Below, one piece after another: positions 51,341-62,284 of a stretch of DNA of 64,000 nt. The stretch lies in contig OY755241.1 of the NCBI GenBank assembly GCA_963576725.1, positions 56,110,484-56,174,483 of the forward strand. The letters run 5' to 3'. The stretch is from Azorinus chamasolen. Taxonomy: Eukaryota; Mollusca; Bivalvia; Cardiida; Solecurtidae. How positions within the stretch are numbered: position 1 is the stretch's first letter; each line of letters opens with the position of its first letter. The notes below the pieces were generated by a model. The model did no database searches. It was not told where the DNA came from and was given only the letters and a program-made list of their open reading frames with translations. The translations under genes were made by a program, and so were the position numbers.

Positions 51341-51591
51341 TATCCCGTTCCCTGTTCTAGGTTTATTACAAAACCCAGTACCTACTGAATATTCAAGGAA
51401 AACATAGTTATAATGAATTATGGAAGGTGGTATATTGTAACCATTTTAGAAAGTGAAGAAACAAGATCTATCAAATTCTATTAGCAAACAGAGTGGACCC
51501 TGATCAGACGGCTCCTCTAGAGAGCCGTCTGATCAGGGTCTACTCTGTTTGCAAATGTGTGAAAACACGTTTATATGAGGGAAAGGGTTAT
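51341..51591. repeat. TTAA-A foldback element, inverted
   Basis: TTATCCCGTTCCCTGTTCTA to ATGAGGGAAAGGGTTA; hairpin GACGGCTCCTCTAGAGAGCC. Confidence 0.85.
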
Positions 51592-51929
51592 TATCTGGTA
51601 GGAATCCAAAAACAAAATCACTTGGATGGCTACTTGAAATTTTATTGTAGATCTCGATCTGTACACGAAAATAAGTCAGTATTTGCAAAATATTTGTACA
51701 GAATGGAAAATTCATCATTTTTTAAAAATATACTTCTAGAAAATAATATTGGTGGCAGTAAACAACATGTTATAATGTTAATTCTCTATCTAACCTGATA
51801 GAGACATATTTTGACACATTGTGACCAGAGAAGACCCAGATTAGACAACTGTAGGAGTCATCTGATCAGGGCAACTGTTTGCTAATATAATATGATTCTA
51901 CACTTTATGCCATAATCTAATAATTAATT

Positions 51930-52123
51930 CAGAGCTCCAGATAAGATGTGTCAATTTAAACATTTTCAAGTATAACTCACTTTATCTCTCCACCAAAACC
52001 CTATATTGTGACCTCTCTTTAGATTGTCTCTTCAAGGCGATTCTAAAGAGTGGTTACAGTATAGGGTTTGGTGGAGAAATGACGATTTTAGTATTTGGGT
52101 ATGCACCTTTGTCTGTAGCTCTG
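51930..52123. repeat. FB-C foldback element, complete
   Basis: CAGAGCTCCAGATAAGATGT to CTTTGTCTGTAGCTCTG, 194 bp. Confidence 0.88.
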
Positions 52124-52140
52124 TGATTGTTCATACAAAA

Positions 52141-52388
52141 TTAACCCTTTACTCCATGACTATTCATGCAAGAAATAATGACATCATGAATATTAATTAG
52201 ATTATTTGTTACAATACCATATAGACACTTGGATTTTTGGCTATAACAGAAACTGTACAATCAGATCTATATCATATCATAAGCAAACAGAGCAGACCAT
52301 GATCAGAGGGCTGCTATAGGAGCTGTCTGATTTGGGTCTATTCTGTTTGTAAGGCGTAGAAAGGCATAATTATGGAATAAAGTGATAA
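52141..52388. repeat. TTAA-A foldback element, inverted
   Basis: TTAACCCTTTACTCCATGAC to ATGGAATAAAGTGATAA; hairpin GAGGGCTGCTATAGGAGCTG. Confidence 0.85.
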
Positions 52389-52497
52389 GCTAATAACTAT
52401 TCATAAATCCAGCATTTCTTCATGAATATTCATCAGGGAAAGTGTTAAACAACCAGGTTGATATCCTGAAAATTATCTCCAACAAACTAAGCCTTTA

Positions 52498-52673
52498 CCC
52501 CTTTACTCCGTGAATAATCCTGCAAGAAATAACGACATCATGGACATTGATTTGATTAATTTTTATAATAGCACATCAACACAGGCCATGGCATAGCAGT
52601 AGAATCAGATCTGTATCATGTCATAAGCAAAGAGACAGATGTTAAAACGTGTATTTATGGAGTAAAGAGTTAA
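52498..52673. repeat. TTAA-A element lacking the hairpin
   Basis: CCCTTTACTCCGTGAATAAT to ATGGAGTAAAGAGTTAA with AAGCAAAGAGACAGATG where the hairpin should be. Confidence 0.75.
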
Positions 52674-52828
52674 CCCTTTGAAAACTTTATTTTCAAAGTG
52701 GAATGGCCCATTCTGTATTAAAGGGTATAATTTGCAAGTGGAGTTTGAAGGACAAATGGTGAAAACTCTGATCCTCGATCTGATATGGGTCTTCACTGTT
52801 TGAAAATGCTAGTACTCTCTTTTCCTGC

Positions 52829-53054
52829 ACTCATTCTCTCCTAGGCTATATTTAGACCCAACCTCTTCGAACAGATCTACTATAAGGAGCATTAACTATA
52901 GAAAAGGAGAGTTTTAGAATTGTGTAGTCTTGAAACCATTGTGATAAATAGAGCATTTGCTCCTATGGAGCAAATGCTCTATTTATCACAATGGTTATAA
53001 AATGTGAATTTCATGGAGGCGCAAAAATGCGTCACTAGGGGGAAATGTGTTGAC
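52829..53054. repeat. TTAA-B foldback element, inverted, ends mutated
   Basis: CACTCATTCTCTCCTAGGCT to TAGGGGGAAATGTGTTGA; hairpin GAGCATTTGCTCCTATGGAG. Confidence 0.75.
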
Positions 53055-53160
53055 TCAAAGGGTCTATTGGTAACTTCACATACATCTGTAAGAAAAATTG
53101 AAGAAACTCCATGGCCAACCAGACTCAGAGGCTATAAAACTCCAGAGTCTAAGTTCATTC

Positions 53161-53409
53161 TTAACCCTATCCCTCATACAAACGTGTTTTCACGCATTTG
53201 CAAACAGAGTAGACCCAGATCAGACGGCTCCTAGAGGAGCCGTCTGATCAGGGTCTGCTCTGTTTGCTAATAGAATTTGATAAATCTGTTTCTTTGCTTT
53301 CTAAAATGTCTGCAATGTTCCAAGTGCCATATATTTCTTAACAATTTTGTTAATGAATATTCAGTAGTCTTTTAAATTTGGCCTAAACTTAGAACAGGGA
53401 AAGGGTTAA
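53161..53409. repeat. TTAA-A foldback element, complete
   Basis: TTAACCCTATCCCTCATACA to ACAGGGAAAGGGTTAA, 249 bp; apex GCTCCTAGAGGAGC. Confidence 0.9.
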
Positions 53410-53789
53410 GTATCTGATTGGTCAAATGCTTTAGAATCCACCTCGATAAAGCAAAATGTTTATAACCCCAGGGAAGGATAAAATTTGAAATTTTTATCAT
53501 GGTTTAAATTACCTTTCTTTAATATGAAATAAAGAAATGAAGAAAAATGAAATAATACGAGTAAACATAATGAAATGAAACATAATGTTTTGTATATATG
53601 CCATTTATAGCGGAAACGCTAAGACAAAATTCAAACAGGTGAGGCTTATCAGTTATGGTGAATATTTGGAGAACATGACAAACAGTGCAGTCCCTGATGA
53701 GAGGGCACCTCTATGAGTCCTCTCATCTGGGTCTACACTGTTTGCAAAGGACATTAGTGACTCATGTCCCACACTGTAAGGGTTAGCCT

Positions 53790-54035
53790 TTTACCTCATA
53801 GATATGCCATTGACACCTTTGCAAATAGAGGAGAGCATGATCACAGTTCCCGTAGAAACCATCTGATCAGGATCTGCCTTGTTTATTTGAAAAAATAAAT
53901 CTGATTCTACAACTTCTGCCATCATCCATGTCTAATAATTTTGGTGGTCTTCATAACTCTCTATGAAAATTCAATATAAATAATGTTCATGATAACAATG
54001 CTTTTCACGTGCATATTCGACAAGTAAAGGATTAA
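53790..54035. repeat. TTAA-A element, first of a chain of three
   Basis: GTTAGCCTTTTACCTCATAG to GACAAGTAAAGGATTAA; hairpin degraded. Confidence 0.75.
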
Positions 54036-54260
54036 CCCATTCCCTGATATTGACGACTTTTGACGACTCTGTAAAAGTCACTTTGTGAAAACATTGTGAT
54101 AAATAGAGCATTTGCTCCTATAGGAGCAAATGCTCTATTTATCACAATGGTTTCAAACAACAAAATTCTAAAATGTTCCTTTTCACTAGTTAATGCTCCT
54201 TTTCGGTAGATTTATTCAAAGAGGTTGTATCTAAAAATAGCCTATGAGGGAATGGGTTAA
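54032..54260. repeat. TTAA-B element, second of a chain of three
   Basis: TTAACCCATTCCCTGATATT to TATGAGGGAATGGGTTAA, 229 bp, sharing a TTAA with both neighbours. Confidence 0.9.
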
Positions 54261-54507
54261 CCCATTCTCTCATATAAATGCCTTTTCACTCCTTTGTGAA
54301 AAGAGTAGACCCAAACCAGTCAGCTCCTGTAGGTGCCATCTGATCAGGGCCTGCTGTATTATTTGCTTATGAAATTTATAATAAATCTGACTGCAGTTTC
54401 TAGAAATATTAAAAAAATCCTATGTTTGTATACCATTTTAATATTCAGCTAATAAATATTCATGATGCCATTATTTCTTACATGAATATTCTACAGGGAA
54501 AGGGTTA
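54257..54507. repeat. TTAA-A element, third of a chain of three
   Basis: TTAACCCATTCTCTCATATA to ACAGGGAAAGGGTTAA; hairpin GTCAGCTCCTGTAGGTGCCA. Confidence 0.88.
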
Positions 54508-54682
54508 ACTCTCTAGCATGTCTTTGTGTTCACCTAAGCAAACTAATTTGGATACAGAGTGGAAGCTGAATAACTTCGACATCTCATCAGGACCATCAGA
54601 ACCAAATCTGTTTTAACCCTTCGCTTGCTGAATTTTAAAATACATTTCTCCTTCTTTACCCATGCCCTGTTGTATAATTACA

Positions 54683-55964
54683 ATTATAACTAGAGGTTTT
54701 TGTCAAAAAAACGGATGTCTCCCCTCTAATAAAAACAATATGTAAAGGGAAATCACTAAAAATGTTATGGTCTTGACGAATGATACTTCCCCTCATTATG
54801 CGTTTTCCACACTACATTTTTCAAGAAGAAAATGATAACAGCTAATAACTCCAAAAATACTGATACCAGATTTATGGCCCTTGTGCATGACACTTACTTT
54901 CATCATGCTCTTTCCAAAAATAAAATGTCATTCCAATAGCATCAGTCAATAGGAGTTATTGATCGGCCAAAAAATGTAACAAAGGGCAATAACTCCAAAA
55001 GTATTGAAGCCAGAATTATGGCCCTTGTTCATGACACTTTCTCTCATCATGCTCTTTCCATATATGAAGTTTCAATACGATGGCAAGAGCCATGTAGGAG
55101 TTATCGTCCGGACAAGAAAGAATTAAACAAATGTACAAGGGGCAATAACTCTAAATTTATTGAAGCTGGAGTTAAGGATCTTATGCATGACACTTTCTCT
55201 CGTTATGATCTTTCCATATATGAAGTTTCAATCCAATGGCATCAGGCATATTGAAGTTATTGTCCGGACAAAAAATTATAATATTTTTTACAAAGGGCAA
55301 TAACTCCAATATTAGTGAAGCCAGAGTTATGGACCTTATGCATGACACTTCCTCTCATTATGCTCTTTCCATATATGAAGTTTAAATCCAATGGCATCAG
55401 GCATGTAGGAGTTATCGTCCGGACAAAAAAGTGTGATTTTTTTTTACAAAGGGCAATAACTCCAATATTAGTGAAGCCAGAGTTATGGACCTTGTGCATG
55501 ACACTTCCTCTCATTATGCTCTTTCCATATATGAAGTTTCAATCAACTGGCATCAGGCATATTGAAGTTATCGTCCGGACAAAAAGTGTGACAGACAGAC
55601 GGACAGACGGACGTACTAACAAATGGGTAGTTGTGTGACTTTTTCCTTTGATCTTTTCTTGTGTGACTAGTCCCACAAGAAAAACTATTTTTGGCTCTAA
55701 CTTTGGAAAAGAATGATCTGGAAGCTAACCCTAACCCTAACCCTATGTCCCACAACTGGCCAGGTTAATGTCACAAGAAATGGCCAGGTTAATGTCACAA
55801 GAGATGGCCAGGTTAATGATTTTACTTGTGGGACTAGTTAGAAAAAGTCACACAACTACCCTTTGGTGAGTGCGGACAGACAGACAGACGGACAGACGGA
55901 CAGACAGACAACTCTCACGAAAACAATATGTCTCCCCCATATAAATATGGGGGGAGACATAATT
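54683..55964. mobile_element. Pearl/Helentron-like element with tandem core
   Basis: Flanked by ATAATTA on both sides. Core units of about 130-160 bp (AAAGGGCAATAACTCCAA .. AGTTATGG.CCTT .. GAAGTTTCAAT .. AGTTATCGTCCGGACAAA), at least five copies, then ACAGACGGACAGACGGAC and the 3' hairpin GTCTCCCCCATA / TATGGGGGGAGAC. It carries a further insertion at 55625-55861. Confidence 0.8.
55625..55861. mobile_element. Inverted-repeat element containing telomere-like repeats
   Basis: GGGTAGTTGTGTGACTTTTT and its exact inverse at 55842-55861 bound the element; GACTAGTCCCACAAG / CTTGTGGGACTAGT is an inner pair. It contains TAACCCTAACCCTAACCCT (55726-55744) and three ATGGCCAGGTTAATG units. It sits inside the pearl-like element's microsatellite (GACGGACG on the left, GACAGACAGACGG on the right). 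Confidence 0.7.
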
Positions 55965-56176
55965 AGCTTCACTGTGTACAAGTATTTCGCTGTGCAATCA
56001 CTGTTGTGGAGTGCACTGGTTGCACAATCAACTTGTAAATAGTGCAGACCCTGATGAGACAGCTCCTGCAGGAGCTGTCTCATCTGGGTCTTCACTATTT
56101 ACAGGTAGGTATATTGACGTGAATAGCAAGCAAAGGGTTAACACCAATTGCATTTATGATGAGAAAGGAAGAAAAA

Positions 56177-56417
56177 TTAACCCTTTCCTTGTTGAATATT
56201 CAAGTAAGAAATAATAATACCATGAATATTTATTGGCTGAAGTTTCATAATGTAAACTTTTTTTGCTTTGACAAAAACTATAGAATCAGATCTATATCAT
56301 GTCAAAAGCAAACAGAGTAGACACGGATCAGACAGCTCCTATAGGAGCTGTCTGATCTGGGTCTATTCTGTTTGTAAATGCATGAAAATGTGTTTAATAC
56401 ATGTAGGAAAGGGTTAA
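56177..56417. repeat. TTAA-A foldback element, complete, inverted
   Basis: TTAACCCTTTCCTTGTTGAA to TGTAGGAAAGGGTTAA, 241 bp; apex GCTCCTATAGGAGC. Confidence 0.9.
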
Positions 56418-56664
56418 CTGTCAGAATTGCAGTTAAGTTAGAAGTAAAATCTAAAAAATTAATACATCAGGTTCGACTGCCTATCAACAGCGGGGAGATT
56501 TCAAATATATCTGAATACTGACTAGCATATTCAAACAACCTCAAACACAAATTATCATGCCCCAACAAATCTGTCAGATCCAGATCACCAACAGACATAG
56601 TGTAATTGCTCAAATATGTATTAAATTCCTACTAAATTTTACATCAATATTCATTCAAAGGCAC

Positions 56665-56790
56665 CCTTTACCTCATGTCAAAAGCAAACAGAGCAGACCC
56701 TGATCAGACGGCTCCAATAGGAGCCGTCTGATCTGGGTCTAATCTGTTTGCCAATGTGTGAAAACGTGTTTATGTGAAGGAAAGGGTTAA
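56665..56790. repeat. TTAA-A deletion derivative
   Basis: CCCTTTACCTCATGTCAAAA joined directly to the hairpin (GACGGCTCCAATAGGAGCCG), right end GAAGGAAAGGGTTAA; the long arm is missing. Confidence 0.8.
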
Positions 56791-56925
56791 GGATGGGAAA
56801 TGAAAACAGGATATTTTGGCCATGGCAGAAACTATAGAATCAGATCTATATAATTCTGTAAGAAAACAGACAAGACCCCACCCAGATGACTCCTGCAATG
56901 CAAGGCATCTCTATCAGGTAACACA

Positions 56926-57145
56926 TTAACCCTTTACTCCATTAATACGTCTTTGCAGAGTAGACCTATAGCAGATAGCATTTGATCATGGTCTGCTCTG
57001 TTTACTTACGATACATGTATATGGATATGATTCTACTGTTTCTACAATGGCCAAACATTCCTGTGTCGATGCGCTGTTATTAGAATTAATTGAATATTCA
57101 TGATGTCATTATTTCTCAAAGGAATATTCATGGAGTAAAGGGTTA
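56926..57145. repeat. TTAA-A foldback element
   Basis: TTAACCCTTTACTCCATTAA to ATGGAGTAAAGGGTTAA, 220 bp; hairpin eroded. Confidence 0.85.
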
Positions 57146-57189
57146 AAGGTCTGCTACTCTATAAAAACCTGTCTCAATAAAATTCATGG

Positions 57190-57467
57190 ACAACAAGAGC
57201 TGTCACAGTCTCATGACAAATGCCCCCCCCCCCCCCCCCCCCCCCCAAAAATGTATCCTGTGATCTTGACCTTTGACCCATGAACCAGGGAGTTGAACGC
57301 GACACATGGTCTTTGTGTGGTGAACATTTGTGCCAGGTTATTTTGAAATCCATTCACAGGTAAAATTAAAAGATTATAGAAGGGACACAAAATTTGTGAC
57401 GGACGGATGGAAGGACAGATGAACGGACAATGCGATTACAATATGCCCACCATTGGGGGCATAAAAA
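57190..57467. mobile_element. Pearl-like element, single unit
   Basis: ACAACAAGAGCTGTCACAGT start, C-run of more than 20 bases (about 57224-57246), ACGGACGGATGGAAGGACAG microsatellite and 3' hairpin TATGCCCACCATTGGGGGCATA. Confidence 0.7.
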
Positions 57468-57692
57468 TCACAATTTTCCTTCATATAGACTTGGCACTAT
57501 TACAGAGTAGACCCAGATCAGACAGCTCTTTTAAGCAGTCTACTTTGTTTTCTTAAAAGATACTAGAGATCTGATTCTAGAGTTTCTGAAATTTAAAAAA
57601 AAAAAAGTTTTCATTGATCAATATACAAATACAGTTAATGGATATTCTCGAAGTCACACAAGTTCTTGTATAAATATTCATGAGGGATAGGG

Positions 57693-57916
57693 TTAACCCT
57701 TTCCCTCATATAAACACATTTTCACGCACTTGCAAACAGAGTAGACCTAGATCCGTCTGATCAGGGTCTGCTCTGTTTGATAATGGAATTTGATAGACCC
57801 GTTTCTTTACTTTCTAAATTCGTTAGAATGTTCCACTTTCCATATGTCATTATAACTGTTGTTTTGTCCATGAGGTATTCAAATTTAGAATAGACACAAA
57901 ACTGGGATAGGGCTAA
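57693..57916. repeat. TTAA-A element with a deleted left hairpin arm
   Basis: TTAACCCTTTCCCTCATATA to AACTGGGATAGGGCTAA; AGACCTAGATCCGTCTGATC shows the apex deletion. Another A copy (57468-57696) shares its left TTAA. Confidence 0.8.
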
Positions 57917-58151
57917 TAGTCATAAAAATATTCCATTGCAGGATACAACATTCCATTGCAGGATACAACAAAGAAAATTTATAAGGAGAATTTACAGTCA
58001 ACCCTGGATAATTTGATTGAAAATTTAATTTCTGTACAAAATAGTTCACATTAAATGCATTATATATAACATGTGGTGAAAGATTGAACAAAGTTCTGCA
58101 ACAAACTTTGTTTTGACATTTGTTAATCAAGCAATACCATGTGAAAAAAAA

Positions 58152-58465
58152 TCCTTTACCTGATGAATATTCATGCAAGAATTAACCCATTCCCTCCTAC
58201 CGACGCCTTTTTACGCCTCTGTAAAACTAAAAGAGGCTGGGCCTAAAAATAGTCTAGGAGGGAATGGGTTAATGACATCATAATCATCATATTGATTAGA
58301 TGAATTTTTATTACGTCAAAATGAACACAGGATTTTTGGTAATGGCAGAAACAGGACAATTTGTCCCATTATAAAACAGAGCAGACACTGATCAGATGGC
58401 TCCTGTATGAACTGTCTGATCTTGGTCTACTCTTTGCAAGACATCTGTACCAGGTGAAGGGTTAA
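58152..58465. repeat. TTAA-A element, host of a TTAA-B insertion
   Basis: CCTTTACCTGATGAATATTC .. GCAAGAA, insertion, TGACATCATAATCATC .. hairpin GATGGCTCCTGTATGAACTG .. GGTGAAGGGTTAA. Confidence 0.8.
58182..58272. repeat. TTAA-B minimal derivative, 91 bp, nested
   Basis: TTAACCCATTCCCTCCTACC to TAGGAGGGAATGGGTTAA with the hairpin deleted. Both flanks belong to one TTAA-A arm (GCAAGAA and TGACATC), so the TTAA duplication is directly visible. Confidence 0.9.
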
Positions 58466-58546
58466 TTGACGTACCATATCGACCCGATATAATAGGGCAT
58501 TCCCCACTCTCCATTAGTGTGTAAATTTGAATACATGTATTAACTA

Positions 58547-58768
58547 TTGACTTCATAAATACGCGTTTCTATACCTTTGCAAACAGAGTAGATCCAGACA
58601 GGAATCATCTGATCAGAGTGTTCCATTTGCTTATGATATAATATAGAAATGATTTTACAGTTTCTGCCATGGCCGAAAACTACTGTGTCTGTGTGGTATT
58701 ATAACAGTTAATCTAATTGATATTCATGATGTCATTATTTTTTACATATAATATTCATGGACTAAACA
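58547..58768. repeat. TTAA-A element, ends eroded
   Basis: TTGACTTCATAAATACGCGT, GCAAACAGAGTAGATCCAGA with the left arm joined to GGAATCATCTGATC, long arm to ATTCATGGACTAAA. Confidence 0.7.
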
Positions 58769-58900
58769 TCAATTACACAGGGCTTTGATAACTATTAATG
58801 GAACTATTTGAGAATCAAATAGTGTAGACCCTGCTCATATTGCTTTTCAGCAGCTTGTTTATCTGGGTCTAAACTATTGCCCTCAGTTTGTCCAAACATA

Positions 58901-59107
58901 TACAGTAAAATCCCTCTAATGCGACCACCTAAAAGATGTATAATTCTGGGTGGTAGAGGCAGGTGGCTGCTTAATGCAGGGCAAAAGTAATGCAGAAAGC
59001 TCCTCTAGGAGCTTTCTGCATTACTTGTCCTGCATTAAGCAACCACCTGATTATAAATACCGCCATGTTTATTCATTAAGTGGTCACATTAGAGGGGGTC
59101 TACTTTA
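58901..59107. repeat. TA-D1 pogo-like foldback element
   Basis: TA-CAGTAAAATCCCTCTAATGC to CACATTAGAGGGGGTCTACT; apex GCTCCTCTAGGAGC. Confidence 0.88.
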
Positions 59108-59228
59108 TTTTGCTTTTGTAATAATATAGATACCATTCTAATGATTCTATATTTTCTGCCATGGCCAATAATTCTGGAGATCATGATTATGTAAACAGCA
59201 AGCCAATCAATATTCATGCATACTGTAT

Positions 59229-59479
59229 TTAACCGTTTCCCTGTTCTATGTTTATTACAAACTTCAATACCTACTTAATATTCATGGACAAATTAGTAGA
59301 CAAATGAAATATGGAAGGTGGAACATTGTAACCATTTTAGAAGTATAAAAACAGATCTATCAAATTCCATTAGCAAACAGAGCAGACCCTGATCAGACGG
59401 CTCCTCTAGGAGCTGTCTGATCTGGGTCACCTCTGTTTTCAGATGCGTGAAAACACGTTTATATGAGGGAAAGGGTTAA
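59229..59479. repeat. TTAA-A foldback element, complete, inverted
   Basis: TTAACCGTTTCCCTGTTCTA to ATGAGGGAAAGGGTTAA, 251 bp; apex GCTCCTCTAGGAGC. Confidence 0.9.
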
Positions 59480-59489
59480 TGCATGAAAT

Positions 59490-59628
59490 ATGTGTATTCA
59501 AGTACAAAAATCGTCATGTCTCCACCAAACCCTGTGTAGTCTTAAGGAGTGGTCACAACATGGGGTTTGGTGGAGAAATAAAGTAGTTATTCATGAAAAT
59601 AATTTTAATTTACGATTCTTATCTGAAC
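59490..59628. repeat. FB-C element lacking the hairpin
   Basis: GTGTATTCAAGTACAAAAAT .. CTCCACCAAACCCTGTGTAG then AGGAGTGGTCACAACATGGG; the central arms are gone. Confidence 0.75.
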
Positions 59629-60084
59629 ATATGCATGAATAATTGTTGAGTAAAGGCTTATTCACGGGATAAAGAAATCAGTACAGTCCAAGAGCAGCTG
59701 TTGCATTTCTAGTGCAGTTTTAATCAGAATCAACAATACTTTACAACACATAGCGATATATACAGCACTTATTCACTGACCTTGACAATGCTGACCTTGA
59801 CCATGTCACCATGGAAACACTGTAAACTGCATGCAAATATGTATTTTGTCATGCATGACTCGTTTCACAAAATAAAAAAGGTTTATCTCCCTTTCGACAG
59901 AAACAAGAGTTATGTTTCTTTGAGACTTATTACGCAAACAGCTTTCCAGGGATGTTTCATCCAGTTATTATTGACATGTTAACCCGTAACTACATATATA
60001 CGCACATATTTAGGCCAAGATCTGACAGCTCCTGAGGGATCTGTCTGACCAAGGTCTGTTCGGTTTGCTTATGGAAAAATACAG

Positions 60085-60310
60085 CAGAGCTACAGATAAT
60101 GGTGCATACTCGAATACTAAAATTAACGGTGCATACTCGAATACTAAAATCGTCATTTCTCCACCAAACCCTATGTTGTGACCACTCTTTAGAATCGTCT
60201 CAAACTCGAAGAGACGATTCTAAAGAGTGGTCACAACATAGGGTTTGGCGGAGAAATACAGAAGTTATTCTTGAAGATGTTTTAATTTATCCATCTTATC
60301 TGGAGCTCTG
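60085..60310. repeat. FB-C foldback element, complete
   Basis: CAGAGCTACAGATAATGGTG to CATCTTATCTGGAGCTCTG; GGTGCATACTCGAATACTAA duplicated near the left end. Inserted beside a TTAA-A half (59979-60082). Confidence 0.88.
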
Positions 60311-60359
60311 CATGTCAGATAGCTACACAAACGTCTTTGTTATTAACACTCCACATGAT

Positions 60360-60564
60360 AAGAATACCTTTTCAAACAGAGTAGGTCCAGATCAGACTGA
60401 TCCCGATCTGGATATTCTCTGTTTGCTAATAGAATTGTATATACCCGATTCTACAGTTTTTGCCATTTCCAAAACATCACGTGTTCATAAACTATGGTAA
60501 CTATTCAGCTTATAAATATTCATGATGTCATTCTTTCTTACATGAACATGAGGTAAAGGGTTAA
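60360..60564. repeat. TTAA-A element, left end eroded
   Basis: AACAGAGTAGGTCCAGATCA hairpin with a shortened apex, long arm to ACATGAGGTAAAGGGTTAA. Confidence 0.7.
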
Positions 60565-60586
60565 GCATGTCATAAAATAGTTATCT

Positions 60587-60749
60587 GAGCTCCAGATAAG
60601 ATGTGTAAATTTAAACATTTTCAAAAATAGCTCCTTCATTTCTCCACCAAACCCTATACTGTGACCACTCTTTAGAATTGTCTCTTCAACACGGTATAAG
60701 GATTGGTGGAGAAATTTTGATTTTAGTACGCACCTTTATCTGTAGCTCT
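60587..60749. repeat. FB-C element with a deleted right arm
   Basis: GAGCTCCAGATAAGATGTGT to TTTATCTGTAGCTCT; CTCTTTAGAATTGTCTCTTC then ACACGGTATAAGG. Confidence 0.8.
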
Positions 60750-61005
60750 ACAAAGCATTTTGTAACGTTAAAAAAATATCAACTGTTAGCAGAAAATTTT
60801 GCTTAAATGTTTATCAAAGACCTAAAACCCTTCACTCTCTATAGACAAGCATTATCTCCCTTTATACATATTTTCCTGAGCTGTTTAAACCTTTAACACA
60901 ATGACTACATTATAATCTGCAGAACCCTTCACTCCATAAATACGCCATTAGTACAGAGCCTGCATCTAATCAATATACACGATTTCATTTTTTCTTACAT
61001 GAAAA

Positions 61006-61223
61006 TTAACCCATTCCCTCATATTGACGACTGTAAAAGTCACTTTGTGAAACCATGGTGATAAATAAAGCATTTGCTCCTGTAGGAGCAAATGCTTTAT
61101 TTATCACAATGGTTTCAAACTACAACATTCTAAAAACATTCCTTTTCTCTAGTTAATGCTCCTTTTGGGTAGATTTATTCAAAGAGGTCGTATCTAAAAA
61201 TAGCCTATGAGGGAATGGGTTAT
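61006..61223. repeat. TTAA-B element nested in a TTAA-A remnant
   Basis: TTAACCCATTCCCTCATATT to TATGAGGGAATGGGTTA; the flanks TTTCTTACATGAAAA and TGGAGTAAAGGGTCAA are two parts of one A end. Confidence 0.85.
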
Positions 61224-61526
61224 TGGAGTAAAGGGTCAAAATGCTATTTATATTCTCGCCACAAAATTATAATTTAATTGTCAAACAGGAAAGCCCACAC
61301 TTCATCCTCAGTAACCAGGCACTTCAAGCAGATCCAAAACGTTTTGAGCGCCCATTAATACAATGTGTAATTCTGTTACTTTAGGCAAGTAGTAGCTTAA
61401 AGCAGGACAAAAGAAATGCAAAAAACTCCCAATGAAGCTTTCTGCATTCCTTTAAACCTGCATTAAGCAACCACCTGCTTTTTTTTTTACTTGCATGTGT
61501 AATCAGTCAGGTTTCTTAATAATTCA

Positions 61527-61946
61527 CCCCATAGATATATATTTTGTAAACAGAGTAGACCCATAGCAGATAACTAAGTAATCTTATTAGAGTCTGCTGT
61601 TTGCTCATCAGTGAAACGGATAAATGTGCATACTCAAGATACTAAAATTATCCATTCTCCACTAAACACTATGCTGTGACCACTCTTTAGATTCGTCTCT
61701 TCGAGATGATTCTAAAGAGTGTTCACAACATAAGGTTTGGTAGAGAAATAAAGGAGTTATTCTTGAAAATGTTTTAATTTATATATCTTATCTGGACCTC
61801 TGCTTAATATGAAATAAGATAGATCTGATTCTATAAATTCTGAAATGGTACAAAATCCATACTTCATACCTTTATTGAAATTCATACAATTAATATTCAA
61901 GATATCACTATATTTTACATGAATAAATCACCAGGTGAGGGATTAA
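61527..61946. repeat. TTAA-A element split by FB-C
   Basis: Left hairpin part GTAAACAGAGTAGACCCATA to GCTGTTTGCTCAT, FB-C at 61608-61803, then AATATGAAATAAGATAGATC .. GGTGAGGGATTAA. Confidence 0.7.
61608..61803. repeat. FB-C foldback element nested in TTAA-A
   Basis: CAGTGAAACGGATAAATGTG to TATCTTATCTGGACCTCTG; CTCTTTAGATTCGTCTCTTC hairpin. Confidence 0.8.
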
Positions 61947-62133
61947 CTCTTTGCACACTAAGTAATTTTTCATCTGCAACAATTGTCGTCTGCTTTAATT
62001 CTTAAAATAAACTTTCTCTAATTTCTTTGTGAAAATATGATCAAGATGACAAACAGTTTGGATCCTGATGCATCTGGATCCAAACTGTTTGCATAGGTAA
62101 TCACAGTTTCGCCGCTAGCGTGCAAGGAGTTAA
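61943..62133. repeat. TTAA-F foldback element, complete
   Basis: TTAACTCTTTGCACACTAAG to CGCTAGCGTGCAAGGAGTTAA, 191 bp; arms GACAAACAGTTTGGATCC / GGATCCAAACTGTTTGC around TGATGCATCT. It lacks the GCTCCT apex. Confidence 0.88.
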
Positions 62134-62284
62134 AACAGGTTTGTCTATAGTACTTTAGAGGTTGAAAGCAACATTTCCTAAGCTGTATCTACTATTTAAT
62201 ACATTCAATTTCAGGTCTGTTTTACATATATATATATAAAAAAAATTACACATTCAAGTTTAAAGAAATGGAATTCTTACTTCA

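Larger units (their letters stand above)
54613..56141. repeat. TTAA-E element split by a pearl-like insertion
   Basis: Left part TTAACCCTTCGCTTGCTGAA to TTGTATAATTA (54682); right part from about 55965 (GCTTCACTGTGTACAAGTAT) through the hairpin (GCTCCTGCAGGAGC) to AAGCAAAGGGTTAA. Confidence 0.88.

Noticed and set aside
55315..55638. 107-codon open frame on the plus strand and 85-codon frame on the minus strand
   Set aside because: Both read through the tandem core units of the pearl-like element; the internal protein repeat mirrors the DNA repeat.
60099..60500. 133-codon open frame on the plus strand
   Set aside because: It runs through FB-C and TTAA-A elements; the same residues appear in other element copies, so it is a by-product of repeat sequence.
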